Positions 33,573-43,338 of a DNA stretch of 54,295 nt are shown piece by piece. Each line of letters starts with the position of its first letter. Positions within the stretch are counted from its first letter, which is position 1. Under the pieces are notes generated by a model. That model was given only the letters and a program-made list of their open reading frames with translations. It ran no database searches and was not told the DNA's origin. The position numbers and the translations under genes are program-made. Origin of the DNA: Chloroflexota bacterium (GTDB lineage Bacteria; Chloroflexota; Anaerolineae; JAAEKA01); contig JAYELL010000006.1 in assembly GCA_034717495.1 (NCBI GenBank), positions 1 to 54,295 on the forward strand, written 5' to 3'.

Positions 33573-35562
33573 CGACGATCTCCAGGAGAACTTCTTTGAA
33601 ACAGACGCCCTGCAGCCATTGGGAGCCTGGCGAAATCACAGAAGGATCAACCTCGGTCCGGCCAACGACATCGCTCCTGTTCAATCCAAGTTCGTTCAAC
33701 AGCCAGGCGATCACCTGAGCAGCGCCCATTAACTGGGCGTCGCCCGGGCAGGACCGCGAGAAGTTACCAGCCAGGGCAACGGCAACCCCTTTTTGGTTGG
33801 CCTCCCGGTTCCTGGATTGGGGCACAACTGCCTCAAGTGGCTGGGTCCAGTGGGTGGTGCCATCCTCGTTGACCAGGAAATGATAGGCGATCCCGGGTAA
33901 CCCTCGCTTTCGGTGCAGGCCATCGATGGTTTCTGGCGAGGCATCCCTCTTGGTCATGGTGTGGTGAACGATGATCTGACTGATGTCCTGCAACTCCCGC
34001 AGGGGATAGGCCTCTGGTTCAGCTCGAGGCCGGCCAGATGGCGAAGCAACAGGACCCAGTGAAAGGCGCACGTCATTGAGCGGCGGTTGGGCCAGACTGG
34101 CAGGTGGCAGGCCGGCGATCTCCTGCAGGCGCCGGGCCTCAATCAACAGTGCGTTCACATCTGAGCGCAAGGACCGGGCTGCGCCGGCATGTTCAGCCAG
34201 GGGCCGTAAGACTTGCCGGGCATCGGAGACCTGATCATCCAGGGTTGCGGCCTTATCGGCGCCCGGTTGCAACGAGCGAATCTGGCTTTCCAGGTCGTCC
34301 GTCTGCTGGCGCAATTCCTCCAGCAGGCTGGGGCGTACGCTGCCGACCGCCTGGAGGCCGGCCAGTTCCCGCTTGACTTCCTGAATCCTCTCCAGAAGCG
34401 CTTCCAGGTCGCCTGGCAGGCTTGCTGCCTGAGTTGCCACAGGTGTCATGCCGTCCAGCATGGTTTCAATGCGATCCAGTTGGGCCACGTAATCGGCGAG
34501 CAGCTGATCGGCCTGCATCAGGATGGCTATCATATCGGCCAACTGTTGCTGGAGGGCAGCCAGGCCGGGTTCGGTCGGGGATGGCGCGGTGGGTTCAGGA
34601 GGCAGCGGTGCCGACGGCTCGTTCAGCGTGGCGATCTTCGAGATCAACAGGATGGGCTTCCTCTGATTATCCTGCCCCAGGTGCCTGAAGGTTGCCCAGC
34701 GGCCCGCATGTCCTACCTGGTAGAGGCAGGCGCCCCGGACATAGGCATCCTCGACCATACGATCGTTATACCAGCGCAATGATTCCCAGTACCGGGCTTC
34801 GGAGATGGTTTCTCCCGGGTAAAGCCAACCTACATCGCCCGCGGAGTCGAGGGGATGGCGATACATGCGCGCCAGGCCTGCCTCGGTAATGATCGCCTCA
34901 TGTTGATCGCCGAACAGGTCTCGAATGCCGGTCATGCAACGGCGGTAGAAGAGGGCTGCCGTTGCAGTGCCAAGCGACTCGTTTTCCATGAGCGTGGGCC
35001 ATCCATATTCATGGAAACCCAGGAAGGTGTAGCTTTCCAGGGACGCCGGAAACCAGTCCAGGTAATGGCGTGGACGGACATAGTTGCCCGCGGCAAAGTT
35101 GAAGGCCACGCCTTCCAGCCCTTGCTGGCGCAGGCGTTCCAGGAAGGCGACCTGAAAGCTGTCCAGAGCAGCGGCACGTCGCCGGAAGTCGTCATTCACC
35201 TCGTCATTGGGGAAGGATGCCGGACCGCGCAATGGCTCGTTGAGTCCCATCCATGCGTCGATCAGAAGACGTCCGTTGGCTCCTTCCTCCGAGGCCAGAC
35301 CAAAGTCGTAATAGATGATCCGTTCGGCAAAGGCCCTTCCCCGTCCGGCAGGATCGGAACTGTCCAACCAGGCCCGTTGAACCCCTTGCTCGACAAACAT
35401 CCGGGCGATGATAAATGAATTGGGCGAGTATTCCCGTCGAATGTCGCGCAGCAAGCCTCTATCACCGGCGTGGATGAGAATCGTCGGGGGTTTGACCTGA
35501 CGAATGGCATCACGCAAGTGGGGGATGGTGCTGTTTTCGATGTAGAAACCTAACTTGTTCAT
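33547..35562 (-). CDS. Glycosidase-like plus degenerate PGRP/amidase protein
   Basis: A 671-residue protein without signal peptide. Residues 1 to about 315 resemble a GH-A clan TIM barrel, with WMGLNEP near 100 as possible acid/base and AIITEAGLAR near 220 as possible nucleophile. A Pro-rich spacer and long coiled coil (about 330-490) lead to a PGRP/amidase_2 domain (about 520-665). That domain has IIVHHT (His533-534) and YHFLVNEDG but reads VVGRTEV and SPG where active enzymes have GHxE and CPG. Two of three zinc ligands are therefore replaced, and it probably binds rather than cuts peptidoglycan. It lies 15 bases after the 1033-residue relative. Confidence 0.8.
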   Translation of the reverse strand: MNKLGFYIENSTIPHLRDAIRQVKPPTILIHAGDRGLLRDIRREYSPNSFIIARMFVEQGVQRAWLDSSDPAGRGRAFAERIIYYDFGLASEEGANGRLLIDAWMGLNEPLRGPASFPNDEVNDDFRRRAAALDSFQVAFLERLRQQGLEGVAFNFAAGNYVRPRHYLDWFPASLESYTFLGFHEYGWPTLMENESLGTATAALFYRRCMTGIRDLFGDQHEAIITEAGLARMYRHPLDSAGDVGWLYPGETISEARYWESLRWYNDRMVEDAYVRGACLYQVGHAGRWATFRHLGQDNQRKPILLISKIATLNEPSAPLPPEPTAPSPTEPGLAALQQQLADMIAILMQADQLLADYVAQLDRIETMLDGMTPVATQAASLPGDLEALLERIQEVKRELAGLQAVGSVRPSLLEELRQQTDDLESQIRSLQPGADKAATLDDQVSDARQVLRPLAEHAGAARSLRSDVNALLIEARRLQEIAGLPPASLAQPPLNDVRLSLGPVASPSGRPRAEPEAYPLRELQDISQIIVHHTMTKRDASPETIDGLHRKRGLPGIAYHFLVNEDGTTHWTQPLEAVVPQSRNREANQKGVAVALAGNFSRSCPGDAQLMGAAQVIAWLLNELGLNRSDVVGRTEVDPSVISPGSQWLQGVCFKEVLLEIVDDILAISR

Positions 35563-35577
35563 GATTGCCTCAAGCGA

Positions 35578-38500
35578 TTAGCCTTGACCGGCGAAACCTG
35601 GTGGGTAGAGGGACTCGACCTTGATTCGGTGTGGCGGCACAGGACTCCTGGCGTCCTCCAGTTCCTGTTGACCTGGCTGGTAGTCGTCGGGCACGGTCCA
35701 GCGATCAGGCTCTCCATCCTCGGGGACTCTCGGCGGTGGCAAAACGGAAGTCAAGAGCGATTCCAGTCGCGAGCGATCAGGCGGCGCGCCGGGCCACGGC
35801 GTATTGGCCTCGACCAGGGCATCGAGCATGGCCGTAGTTTCGGCCTCGTCGGCGCCGGCCAGACGATGGACATCAACACCTGCCGCGCGCAAACGGGCTT
35901 CATCGTCGCCACTGACACCCGCGTCGCCCCCGATAATCACGACGTGTCTGGCGGAGAAGGCATGGGCTGTGCTGAAGCTCACGGTGGGTCGGAAGTGGGC
36001 AATGTAGTTCTGAGCGCCACGCCAATCGGCCTCCGCCCAGGAGAGGCCATGGTCCCAGAAGAGCAGCGTGTACTCGATATATCTGGAAACACCCTGGGTC
36101 ACGGCCTGGATCTGGGCGTGCAAAATCTGCTTCCAGGTCGCGCCCCGCAGCCACTGGTCTCCGGGGCAGGTGGTATCGGAAACCTCCTTGTGCCCGACAA
36201 TGCGATCGATGGCGGTGATATTGTTTTCCTGCATCAACCAGGCGGCAAGATGGCTGGCACTGCCCATTTGCTCGGCGGTAGGGAGCTGCAATTCCACTGG
36301 AATGGGGGTGCCGCCCCAATTTCGTCGCAGGAATCGTCCAATCAGGCTCACACCCACGCTATCGTTGTTGGCGTTGCCGGCATGATAGGAGCGGGTCTCC
36401 GGTCGCTGCGACTGGTGGATCGTGCCGTCGGGCGTGATCACGTAGTGATAACCGATGCCGGGCCACTGGGCTTTCACGAGATTTCCATTTTGGTCCCAAC
36501 GCTGGCCGTACACGTGATAATGGGCAATCTGTTCGACGGTGAAGTTGAGTGGCGTGTCGGTGTGATGGATGACCACCCGGGAAATGGGATGGGTGCGCCG
36601 TTCATAGGGTGGCAGCGACGGGTGCCTGGGCAAAGCATCCACCAGATCCACCGTGGAGGGCTGAGCGATCGCGCCCCCCTGCATATTCTGAATGGTCGTC
36701 CAGAGCCGGGCGTTCTCCGCTGACAGCGCATCCTTCTCGCCTGCCAACTGCGAGATCTGTGCCTGCTGTTGGTCAACCTGTAACCGGAGCGCTTGCACCT
36801 CCTGCTGCAATGGTTCGACCTGACCTGCCTGCGCCTGCAGTTCGACGATCAACGATTCCAGTTGGCTAATACGGGCCTGCAGCCGGGCGACCAGCTCCTG
36901 TTCTGCCCCGGCAAGAATGGTCTCTACCTGGGATAGCAGTTGTTCCCCGAAGCGGTCCCCTTCCAGCCACTGCCTGCCGGGCGATCCGGAGGGATCGGAA
37001 CTATCGACTTCGCTTCGCCCGACGATCGCGTCGCTTGTCAGGCGAAAACCGGCCAGGAGCCACGCCAGCAGTTGAGCGGCGCTGTCCATCTGTTGGGTGG
37101 AGGGGGTCCTATTATTGAAGTTTCCGGCAAGGGCCACGGCGATGCCCAGCCGATTAAGCTCGCCATTGGCTGTCTGCTCGGTAACGGTGTCCAGCGATTG
37201 AGTCCAGACGATGGTGCCGTCGCCATTGATCTGGTAATGGTACTTGATGCCGGCAAAACCCTGGCTGACCTGGAATTGAGCCACCTGTTCCGGCGGGATG
37301 TTGCTGCGGGTTGCCGTGTGGTGGATGATGATTTGCCGGATGTCGTCCAGGGGTCGTGTCGGATACTGGGCTGTGGGATGGGTGGCCAGACTGGCGCGCA
37401 GGTCGGTCATTGCAGGCCGGGGAACGTCTCCTGCCACCAGGGTCTGGACCGTGGTCTCCAGCCGGGACACCTCCCTGGTCAGCCGGGAGACCTCCTGGCG
37501 CAACGACGTCGCTTCACTTGCCTGGTCGGTAAGGGCAATGACCTCGCGTTCCAATTCGGAAGCCTGGAGGGCCAGATCGCGGAAGTCCAGAACCGCTGGC
37601 TCAAGGACTGCAACTGCCGCGGCGAGCTCTTCGACCTGACGCCGCAGTTCGGCCAGATCCAGGCCTGGTGACTCCTGCCACTGGTACCGGTGTTCCAGGG
37701 CTTGCTGCCAATCCTCAATCACGCCCTGTTTGCCTTCGATCCACCAGCGGTCATTTCCTACCCTGGGCCAGCGATAAAGGATCAAGGAGCGGATCTGCTG
37801 GTTGCCTGCCTGGTTCCAGCGATCGATCTCTTTATAGGCTTCCCGCACCCAGCCGCTGTTCTCATTGTGCCAGGGATCGTCTCCCTGGTCGGTTTCAGTG
37901 ATATAAACGGGCACGCGCCGGAGGCGGTCGGGGATGACTCGCATGAAATCCCGGTAGCAGCGGAAGTGCCAATGATAGCTGTTGTAGCGGGCATCACCCA
38001 CCCTGGCGTCCGATGTGATCAGGCTGGGATGGATGCCATGGGTATAGGCGTGCAGGGATATCCCGTCGCAGCCGGTGGTAGACACCAACTGGAGTATCTC
38101 CGAGAAGTATTGAACCCAGTCCCCGCTCTCGTTGCCGGCGTAGGTGGTCAGGGTATTCCAGGGCGCTGCCCCAGCGACCAGCACCTGATCCTGCTCGTGC
38201 CCGCTGACGCTGCGGATAGACGCTCGTGCCTTGCGGTAGCAGGCTGCGTAGCGCTGCGGCGTGATCTTTTCCCCTGCGGTGTGCTCGTTTTTGGGCCTGG
38301 GAGGCACGGCGTTCCAGTCCCAGTCTGCGCCGGGCCATTCAATGGGATGATTGGGTTCGTTGCCGATTATCCAGATGTTGGCGCCCTGGGAATTGCGCAC
38401 GAAATTGGCGCAACGCTGGGCAAAGCCATCGTAGTCCCGTTCGTGGGGCAGGGTACCCGAGGGAGCGTAACCATTGTTCAGGCGAACAATGACTCCCAGA

Positions 38501-38679
38501 CCCCGATCGCTCAACTGGTTATAATTGCCCCAAAAACGTGTGTCGTCGCCCGGGGATTGTTCACCCGGATTGTGACCGATGGCGACGGTGATCAATACCC
38601 AACCTGGCACGCCCCGATCCAGCATATGCGGTTCGCCGCCAGGGTCGTGGATGCCGTAAAGAAAGGAGGAGTTGGTCAT
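35578..38679 (-). CDS. Glycosidase-like protein with two PGRP/amidase domains
   Basis: A 1033-residue protein without signal peptide. Residues 1 to about 340 form a GH-A-like barrel with IWIIGNEPN near 100 (acid/base) and VYITETDQ near 265 (nucleophile). A coiled coil follows, then a first PGRP domain (450-585) with IIIHHT but IVGRSEV and SPG in place of the second and third zinc ligands. Another coiled coil (about 590-670) precedes the second PGRP domain (702-860), which keeps VVIHHT, IVGHKEV and CPGD and should be active. Residues 868-950 contain VVIIGGDAGVSGDDEARL and HRLAGADEAETTAML, resembling a cell-wall-binding CWB2 repeat. The C-terminus is Pro-rich. Confidence 0.85.
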   Translation of the reverse strand: MTNSSFLYGIHDPGGEPHMLDRGVPGWVLITVAIGHNPGEQSPGDDTRFWGNYNQLSDRGLGVIVRLNNGYAPSGTLPHERDYDGFAQRCANFVRNSQGANIWIIGNEPNHPIEWPGADWDWNAVPPRPKNEHTAGEKITPQRYAACYRKARASIRSVSGHEQDQVLVAGAAPWNTLTTYAGNESGDWVQYFSEILQLVSTTGCDGISLHAYTHGIHPSLITSDARVGDARYNSYHWHFRCYRDFMRVIPDRLRRVPVYITETDQGDDPWHNENSGWVREAYKEIDRWNQAGNQQIRSLILYRWPRVGNDRWWIEGKQGVIEDWQQALEHRYQWQESPGLDLAELRRQVEELAAAVAVLEPAVLDFRDLALQASELEREVIALTDQASEATSLRQEVSRLTREVSRLETTVQTLVAGDVPRPAMTDLRASLATHPTAQYPTRPLDDIRQIIIHHTATRSNIPPEQVAQFQVSQGFAGIKYHYQINGDGTIVWTQSLDTVTEQTANGELNRLGIAVALAGNFNNRTPSTQQMDSAAQLLAWLLAGFRLTSDAIVGRSEVDSSDPSGSPGRQWLEGDRFGEQLLSQVETILAGAEQELVARLQARISQLESLIVELQAQAGQVEPLQQEVQALRLQVDQQQAQISQLAGEKDALSAENARLWTTIQNMQGGAIAQPSTVDLVDALPRHPSLPPYERRTHPISRVVIHHTDTPLNFTVEQIAHYHVYGQRWDQNGNLVKAQWPGIGYHYVITPDGTIHQSQRPETRSYHAGNANNDSVGVSLIGRFLRRNWGGTPIPVELQLPTAEQMGSASHLAAWLMQENNITAIDRIVGHKEVSDTTCPGDQWLRGATWKQILHAQIQAVTQGVSRYIEYTLLFWDHGLSWAEADWRGAQNYIAHFRPTVSFSTAHAFSARHVVIIGGDAGVSGDDEARLRAAGVDVHRLAGADEAETTAMLDALVEANTPWPGAPPDRSRLESLLTSVLPPPRVPEDGEPDRWTVPDDYQPGQQELEDARSPVPPHRIKVESLYPPGFAGQG

Positions 38680-38775
38680 TGTTGGCAGTGATGTCTGGGT
38701 TTTCGCGGATCGGGATGTTTCCGTACCGAATTATACCACTCTTGGAAAAAAGTATCCACTGTGGGCGTCAGACCC

Positions 38776-38804
38776 TTGACAGCTTCGTTCGAACATCCTA
38801 TAAT
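38776..38804 (+). promoter_or_regulatory. Consensus sigma-70 promoter of the arylsulfotransferase-like gene
   Basis: TTGACA (38776-38781) and TATAAT (38799-38804) are separated by 17 bases, a perfect match to consensus. Transcription would start near 38811, 47 bases before the ATG at 38858. Confidence 0.85.
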
Positions 38805-38857
38805 TCGAGCAGAAACATCTCACTTTTTGTCACCCAAATCAATGCAAGGAGGGACAA

Positions 38858-40882
38858 ATGAACCGCAATGACCGTTGTAAGCAATGTGGCCTGGTTCCGG
38901 ATGCTCAGCACGAGCCTGGCACGCTGGTGAAGTCAGGTCGATTTCAGGATCAGGAAGAGGCTGCGTTTGCGACGCTTTCCATTGTCAGAGCCTCGGGGCG
39001 TGCCATCTTATCGATTGGCACCTTCGGGCTGTTGGTCATGCTGCTGTGGGCCTCTCTTTCGCAAGGGAGCCTTTCCCTGTCACGGGAAATGGCCTCGCTG
39101 CAATACCTTTCTCCCCGCCCGGGTGCCATGCTGGTATCGCGGGAGACCACAATCTCGGTCCGGCATGGCGACCCGATTGCCGGGAGAACGGTCATCGACG
39201 GGCTCTTCCAGGTTGAAGGTGCCAAAAGTGGCCTGCTCGATGGGGAAACGATATTGGCCGACGACGGCAGAACTGTGATTTTCGCACCCGATAAGCCGTT
39301 TTCGCCGGGGGAGAGGGTTTCGGTGACATTGCGATCCGGGCTGAGAACCATCTATGGGGAACGCGTGCATGGGCTTTCATGGCGGTTTAGCGTCTCAGCA
39401 AAACGGATGACCGAGCCAAACGATAGGCTGATGGAGGACCTGATCTTATCTGAACTGCCGGGCGAGCAGCTTGAGGTCGAGCGAATGCCAGTGAGTGCCT
39501 CCCCGGCCCACGTGACCCTACCCGCCGATTTTCCAAACATATCGGTGACTGTGCCCGCTTCGAATACTGCCGAGGGCTTGATCCTGGTCAGCCACATGAC
39601 CTTTCGATTTTGGGAAGATAGAACGTTTCTCCTGATTCTGGATGACCAGGGTGAACCGGTCTATTACAAAGCATCAACCCCCGGCAAGATGTTGTGGGAT
39701 TTTCAGAAGCAGCCCAACGGCATGCTTTCCTACTATGATCAGGTGACCCACCTCCATCATGTCATGAATGCCGACTATCAGGAAGTAGGCACCTACCGGC
39801 CTGGCAACGGTTATTGGGGGGATTTCCATGATTTCTGGCTGTCACCTGGCGGGGACTCCATGTACCTGATCTACGACGAGCAGCAGATCGATATGAGCCA
39901 GATTGTGCCGGGCGGAGTACCCACGGCGACGGTCATAGGCTTGATTGTCCAGGAGTTGGATCCTTCACGCAACGTGGTCTTCGAGTGGCGCAGTTGGGAC
40001 CATTTCAACATCACTGACACCACTGTTAGTCTGACCGCTCCCACGATCAGATACGTTCATGGAAATGCACTCGAAAGGGACCTGGATGGCAACATACTCA
40101 TCTCCAGCCGGAATTTAGACGAGATCACCAAGATCGACCGGCAGACCGGGGAGATGATCTGGCGATTCGGGGGTAAAAACAACCAGTTCACGGTTCTGAA
40201 TGACCATCGGCCCTTTTCCCACCAGCATGATATCGTCGTCCTGCCCAATGGACACTACACGTTGTTCGATAATGGAAACGATCTGGATCCGCCCTATTCC
40301 CGGGGGTTGGAGTACGAGCTGGACGAAGCTGCCAGAACGGCGCGTGTTGTTGACTCCTATCGGCATACGCCGGATATTTTCGCGATGGGCATGGGCAGCA
40401 CGCGGCGATTGCCCAACGGCAATTTGATCATCGGTTGGGGTGCCAACCTTACCGTACTCACCGAGTTCAGGCCCGACGGCAGCACCGCGTTGGAGATGAT
40501 GTTTGACCGGGCTACCAGCTATCGGGCCCAGCGGGTTCCCTGGCAAGGTTGGCCCACCTGGTCTCCGACACTTGTCAACCTGCCGGCAGGATCGGGTTCA
40601 ACCTTGTATGTGAGTTGGAATGGTGCCACGGAAATCGCATCTTACCGGGTCGATGCGGGCTTATCCGCCAACCCCGACACATTTGTGCCGGTCGGTCTCG
40701 TGGACAAAAGTGGTTTCGAAACAGAGATCGATATTTCCGATCTGATCGACGACTATTGCTATTTTCGTGTGATGCCTATTGATAACCAGGGACAGGAGAC
40801 GCAATACTCGGAAACCGTGCTGGCTGCCAATTCATCCTGCGATCTGAGATATTACCTGCCGTTGACATCGGCCAGCGGGTAG
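38858..40882 (+). CDS. Arylsulfotransferase-like membrane-anchored beta-propeller protein
   Basis: A 674-residue protein. Its N-terminus is cytoplasmic with a possible zinc-ribbon half (CKQCGL near residue 7), then one membrane segment (about 48-68). An Ig-like domain (about 80-185) follows, then an ASST-type six-bladed propeller (about 220-590) with FHDFWLSPGGDSMYLI, HGNALERDLDGNILISSRN, HQHDIVVLPNGHYTLFDNG and TRRLPNGNLIIGWG. Family members move sulfate between phenols through a histidine; the HQHD histidines are candidates. The last 80 residues look fibronectin-like. AAGGAGGG precedes the ATG. Sulfotransfer itself is not proven by sequence. Confidence 0.85.
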   Translation: MNRNDRCKQCGLVPDAQHEPGTLVKSGRFQDQEEAAFATLSIVRASGRAILSIGTFGLLVMLLWASLSQGSLSLSREMASLQYLSPRPGAMLVSRETTISVRHGDPIAGRTVIDGLFQVEGAKSGLLDGETILADDGRTVIFAPDKPFSPGERVSVTLRSGLRTIYGERVHGLSWRFSVSAKRMTEPNDRLMEDLILSELPGEQLEVERMPVSASPAHVTLPADFPNISVTVPASNTAEGLILVSHMTFRFWEDRTFLLILDDQGEPVYYKASTPGKMLWDFQKQPNGMLSYYDQVTHLHHVMNADYQEVGTYRPGNGYWGDFHDFWLSPGGDSMYLIYDEQQIDMSQIVPGGVPTATVIGLIVQELDPSRNVVFEWRSWDHFNITDTTVSLTAPTIRYVHGNALERDLDGNILISSRNLDEITKIDRQTGEMIWRFGGKNNQFTVLNDHRPFSHQHDIVVLPNGHYTLFDNGNDLDPPYSRGLEYELDEAARTARVVDSYRHTPDIFAMGMGSTRRLPNGNLIIGWGANLTVLTEFRPDGSTALEMMFDRATSYRAQRVPWQGWPTWSPTLVNLPAGSGSTLYVSWNGATEIASYRVDAGLSANPDTFVPVGLVDKSGFETEIDISDLIDDYCYFRVMPIDNQGQETQYSETVLAANSSCDLRYYLPLTSASG

Positions 40883-41032
40883 CCAATTCAGAGGTGACCG
40901 CATCGGCAAAAACCCCGTTTCGGCCAGTTTCCGGCTGTGCAACGACCGGAGACCACCGTCATCGCCTTTTGAATGGCTCATAAAAGCGCCTGAAGCGGTA
41001 AAAACGCCTGTTTTTCGCTTCTTCACCTCTGT

Positions 41033-41061
41033 TTGTCAGAATTGCCAGAGCAGGGTACAAT
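41033..41061 (+). promoter_or_regulatory. Sigma-70 promoter of the 66-residue protein
   Basis: TTGTCA (41033-41038) and TACAAT (41056-41061) are 17 bases apart, each one mismatch from consensus. Transcription would start near 41068, about 85 bases before the ATG at 41153. Confidence 0.7.
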
Positions 41062-41152
41062 GTTCCCGTCAATGCCGGGGATGACCATTGAACTAACATA
41101 GTTACCACAGATCACCTCGGTGGTAAGACAACTACGAGAAAGGAGCAATGCT

Positions 41153-41353
41153 ATGGCCTACAGCTACACCAACTCGAAAGGTTCGACCTATTACCTTCAT
41201 AGTAAGGTAACCACGCTCAAGGGCGGGCGCCAGCAGAAAATCTTCTTCTTCGCCAAGACGGTGAGGGAGGATGATGCTCTGGATGCCGTTCCCGAAGGCT
41301 ACGTCGTTTCCGAGAGCAAGAACGGCTTGCCTGTTTTGAAGAAAGCCACCTAG
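41153..41353 (+). CDS. Small conserved-looking protein of unknown function
   Basis: A 66-residue basic protein starting MAYSYTNSKGSTYYLH. It has a likely two- to three-stranded sheet (TYYLHSKV, QKIFFFAKTV, GYVVSESKNGLPVLKK) and no cysteine, signal or membrane segment. AAAGGAG lies seven bases before the ATG at 41153. It has its own promoter (41033-41061) and a strong terminator (41416-41449), so it is a monocistronic, probably abundant product. I recall similar small proteins only from memory in Chloroflexota; no function is known to me. Confidence 0.8.
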   Translation: MAYSYTNSKGSTYYLHSKVTTLKGGRQQKIFFFAKTVREDDALDAVPEGYVVSESKNGLPVLKKAT

Positions 41354-41415
41354 TCGTTCCCTTTCCTGGTATTCCCGGGAGCTAGATAGATCATTCTGAA
41401 ATTACCTCGGCAATA

Positions 41416-41449
41416 AACGTGAGACAGAGAATCTCTGCCTCACGTTTTT
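41416..41449 (+). terminator. Rho-independent terminator of the 66-residue protein gene
   Basis: AACGTGAGACAGAGA (41416-41430) pairs, with one mismatch, with TCTCTGCCTCACGTT (41432-41446), and Ts continue to 41449. It lies about 60 bases after the stop codon and about 25 bases before the pepF start. Confidence 0.85.
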
Positions 41450-41474
41450 CATTATCACATCAGAGGGATGAAAA

Positions 41475-43280
41475 GTGACAGAACAGCAAGTGCCTGAACG
41501 CAGTGAGATTGATCCTCAGTTTACCTGGAATGCAGCCAGCGTGTTTCCCTCGGATGAAGCGTGGGGAAAGGAGTATCGTACCCTTTCCGGCGACCTTGAT
41601 CGAATCCGTGGATTTCAGGGACGGCTTGGCGAGGGTCCATCGGTGCTGGCCGATGCCCTGGCAACATTCGAAGAACTGAAAAACCGAATTGAGAAGGTCG
41701 TCGTCTATGCCAGCATCGCTCAATCTGTAGATAGCACCGATCAGACAGCGGCTCAGAGGTCAAGTATGGCCCGGGGGTTGATGGGCCAGGGTCTGGCGGC
41801 GGGAGCATTTCTCGACGCCGAGTTGTTAGCAGTCGGCCAATCACCAATTGAAGCATGGATGGCGGAAGAACCTGGTCTTGGCGTTTACGCGCATTACTTC
41901 AATGATCTCTTTCGCAAGAAAGGGCATGTTCGTTCTGCGGAGGTTGAAGAGTTGCTCGGCATGGTGAGCGATCCCTTCTCCGGCTCGTTTGTGACCTACA
42001 CAGTACTCGGCGATGCGGACATGACTTTCGCGCCTGCGGTTGCCCAGGATGACAAAGAAATCCCCTTATCCCAGGGATCATTGGACAGAATCCTGCATGG
42101 CACGGACCGGGAGGCACGGCGCAGCGCCTGGGAAAACTACCGGGATTCCTATCTGGCATTCAAGAACACTTTCGCGTCCAACTTGAGTACCTCGATCAAA
42201 CAAAATGTTTTCCGGATGCGTGCGCGCAATTACCCGACGACGCTGGAGATGGGACTTTTCGAGGACAATATCCCTGTCGAGGTATTCCACAACCTGATCG
42301 ATACCTTTCGCAAGAATCTGCCCACCTGGCACCGCTATTGGCGGGTGCGACGCAAGGCCTTAGGGGTGGAAACGCTGCATCCATACGATATCTGGGCGCC
42401 ACTGACCGACAATCCGCCCGGCATTGCCTTTGAGCAAGCCGTTGATTGGATAGGCCAGGGCTTGATGCCCCTGGGTGACTCGTATGTGGAGACGTTGCGC
42501 CGCGGTTGTCTTGAGCAGCGCTGGATCGACATTTTTCCCAATCAGGGCAAGGGATCGGGCGCTTTCTCTTCGGGCAGCCATGGCACCTATCCATTCATTG
42601 TCATGAATTACACCGGGGATGCTGCCAGTCTGGGTACGCTGGCCCATGAGTTGGGACATTCCATGCACTCCTATCTGGCGTGGGAAAACCAACCGGTGGT
42701 TTATGGTGACTATACCATTTTCGCTGCCGAAGTAGCCTCCAACTTCCATCAGGCCATGGTACGGGGGCACTTATTCGACAGCAATCCCTCCAGAGAGCTG
42801 GAGATTGCCATCATCGAGGAAGCGATGGAGAATTTCCACCGCTACTTCCTGATAATGCCGACGCTGGCTCGTTTTGAGTTGGAAGCCCACCGGCGCGTGG
42901 AAGATGGGGAGGGCCTGACGGCCGACGGCATGATCGCCTTGCTGGCCGATCTGTATGGTGAGGCTTTTGGCGGCGAGATGCACCTGGACCGCGAGCGGGT
43001 CGGCATCGATTGGGCGACGTTTCCTCATCTCTATGCCGATTATTACGTCTTTCAATATGCAACGGGCATTTCCGGCGCCCACGCCCTGGCGAACCGGATT
43101 CGGGCTGGCGAGCCTGGTGCTGTTGACGATTATCTCAGTTTTTTGAAGGCGGGAGGCTCTATGTACCCGCTGGATGCGTTGTCTTTGGCTGGAGTTGACC
43201 TGACATCGCCGGAACCGGTCAATGCTGCGTTTGCCGTACTGTCGGACATGATCGACCGTTTGGAGCGTTTGATAGAATAG
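41475..43280 (+). CDS. pepF: Oligoendopeptidase F (M3 family)
   Basis: A 601-residue cytoplasmic zinc metallopeptidase that cuts short peptides, of standard PepF length. The active site is LAHELGHSMHS near residue 395, with the HExxH-type HELGH supplying two zinc histidines and the glutamate; the third ligand lies in the FAAEVASNFHQAM region about 25 residues later. The N-terminal domain (PQFTWNAASVFPSDEAW) is typical. A GTG at 41475 is the start, with GAGGG upstream. A terminator lies just before it, so it must have its own promoter or depend on read-through. It fits the peptide-use theme of the window. Confidence 0.95.
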   Translation: MTEQQVPERSEIDPQFTWNAASVFPSDEAWGKEYRTLSGDLDRIRGFQGRLGEGPSVLADALATFEELKNRIEKVVVYASIAQSVDSTDQTAAQRSSMARGLMGQGLAAGAFLDAELLAVGQSPIEAWMAEEPGLGVYAHYFNDLFRKKGHVRSAEVEELLGMVSDPFSGSFVTYTVLGDADMTFAPAVAQDDKEIPLSQGSLDRILHGTDREARRSAWENYRDSYLAFKNTFASNLSTSIKQNVFRMRARNYPTTLEMGLFEDNIPVEVFHNLIDTFRKNLPTWHRYWRVRRKALGVETLHPYDIWAPLTDNPPGIAFEQAVDWIGQGLMPLGDSYVETLRRGCLEQRWIDIFPNQGKGSGAFSSGSHGTYPFIVMNYTGDAASLGTLAHELGHSMHSYLAWENQPVVYGDYTIFAAEVASNFHQAMVRGHLFDSNPSRELEIAIIEEAMENFHRYFLIMPTLARFELEAHRRVEDGEGLTADGMIALLADLYGEAFGGEMHLDRERVGIDWATFPHLYADYYVFQYATGISGAHALANRIRAGEPGAVDDYLSFLKAGGSMYPLDALSLAGVDLTSPEPVNAAFAVLSDMIDRLERLIE

Positions 43281-43338
43281 ACAGACTCCTGCACCGTTAA
43301 TCTCATGGTGACATCTTCAAGCACACACGGAGGACTAC

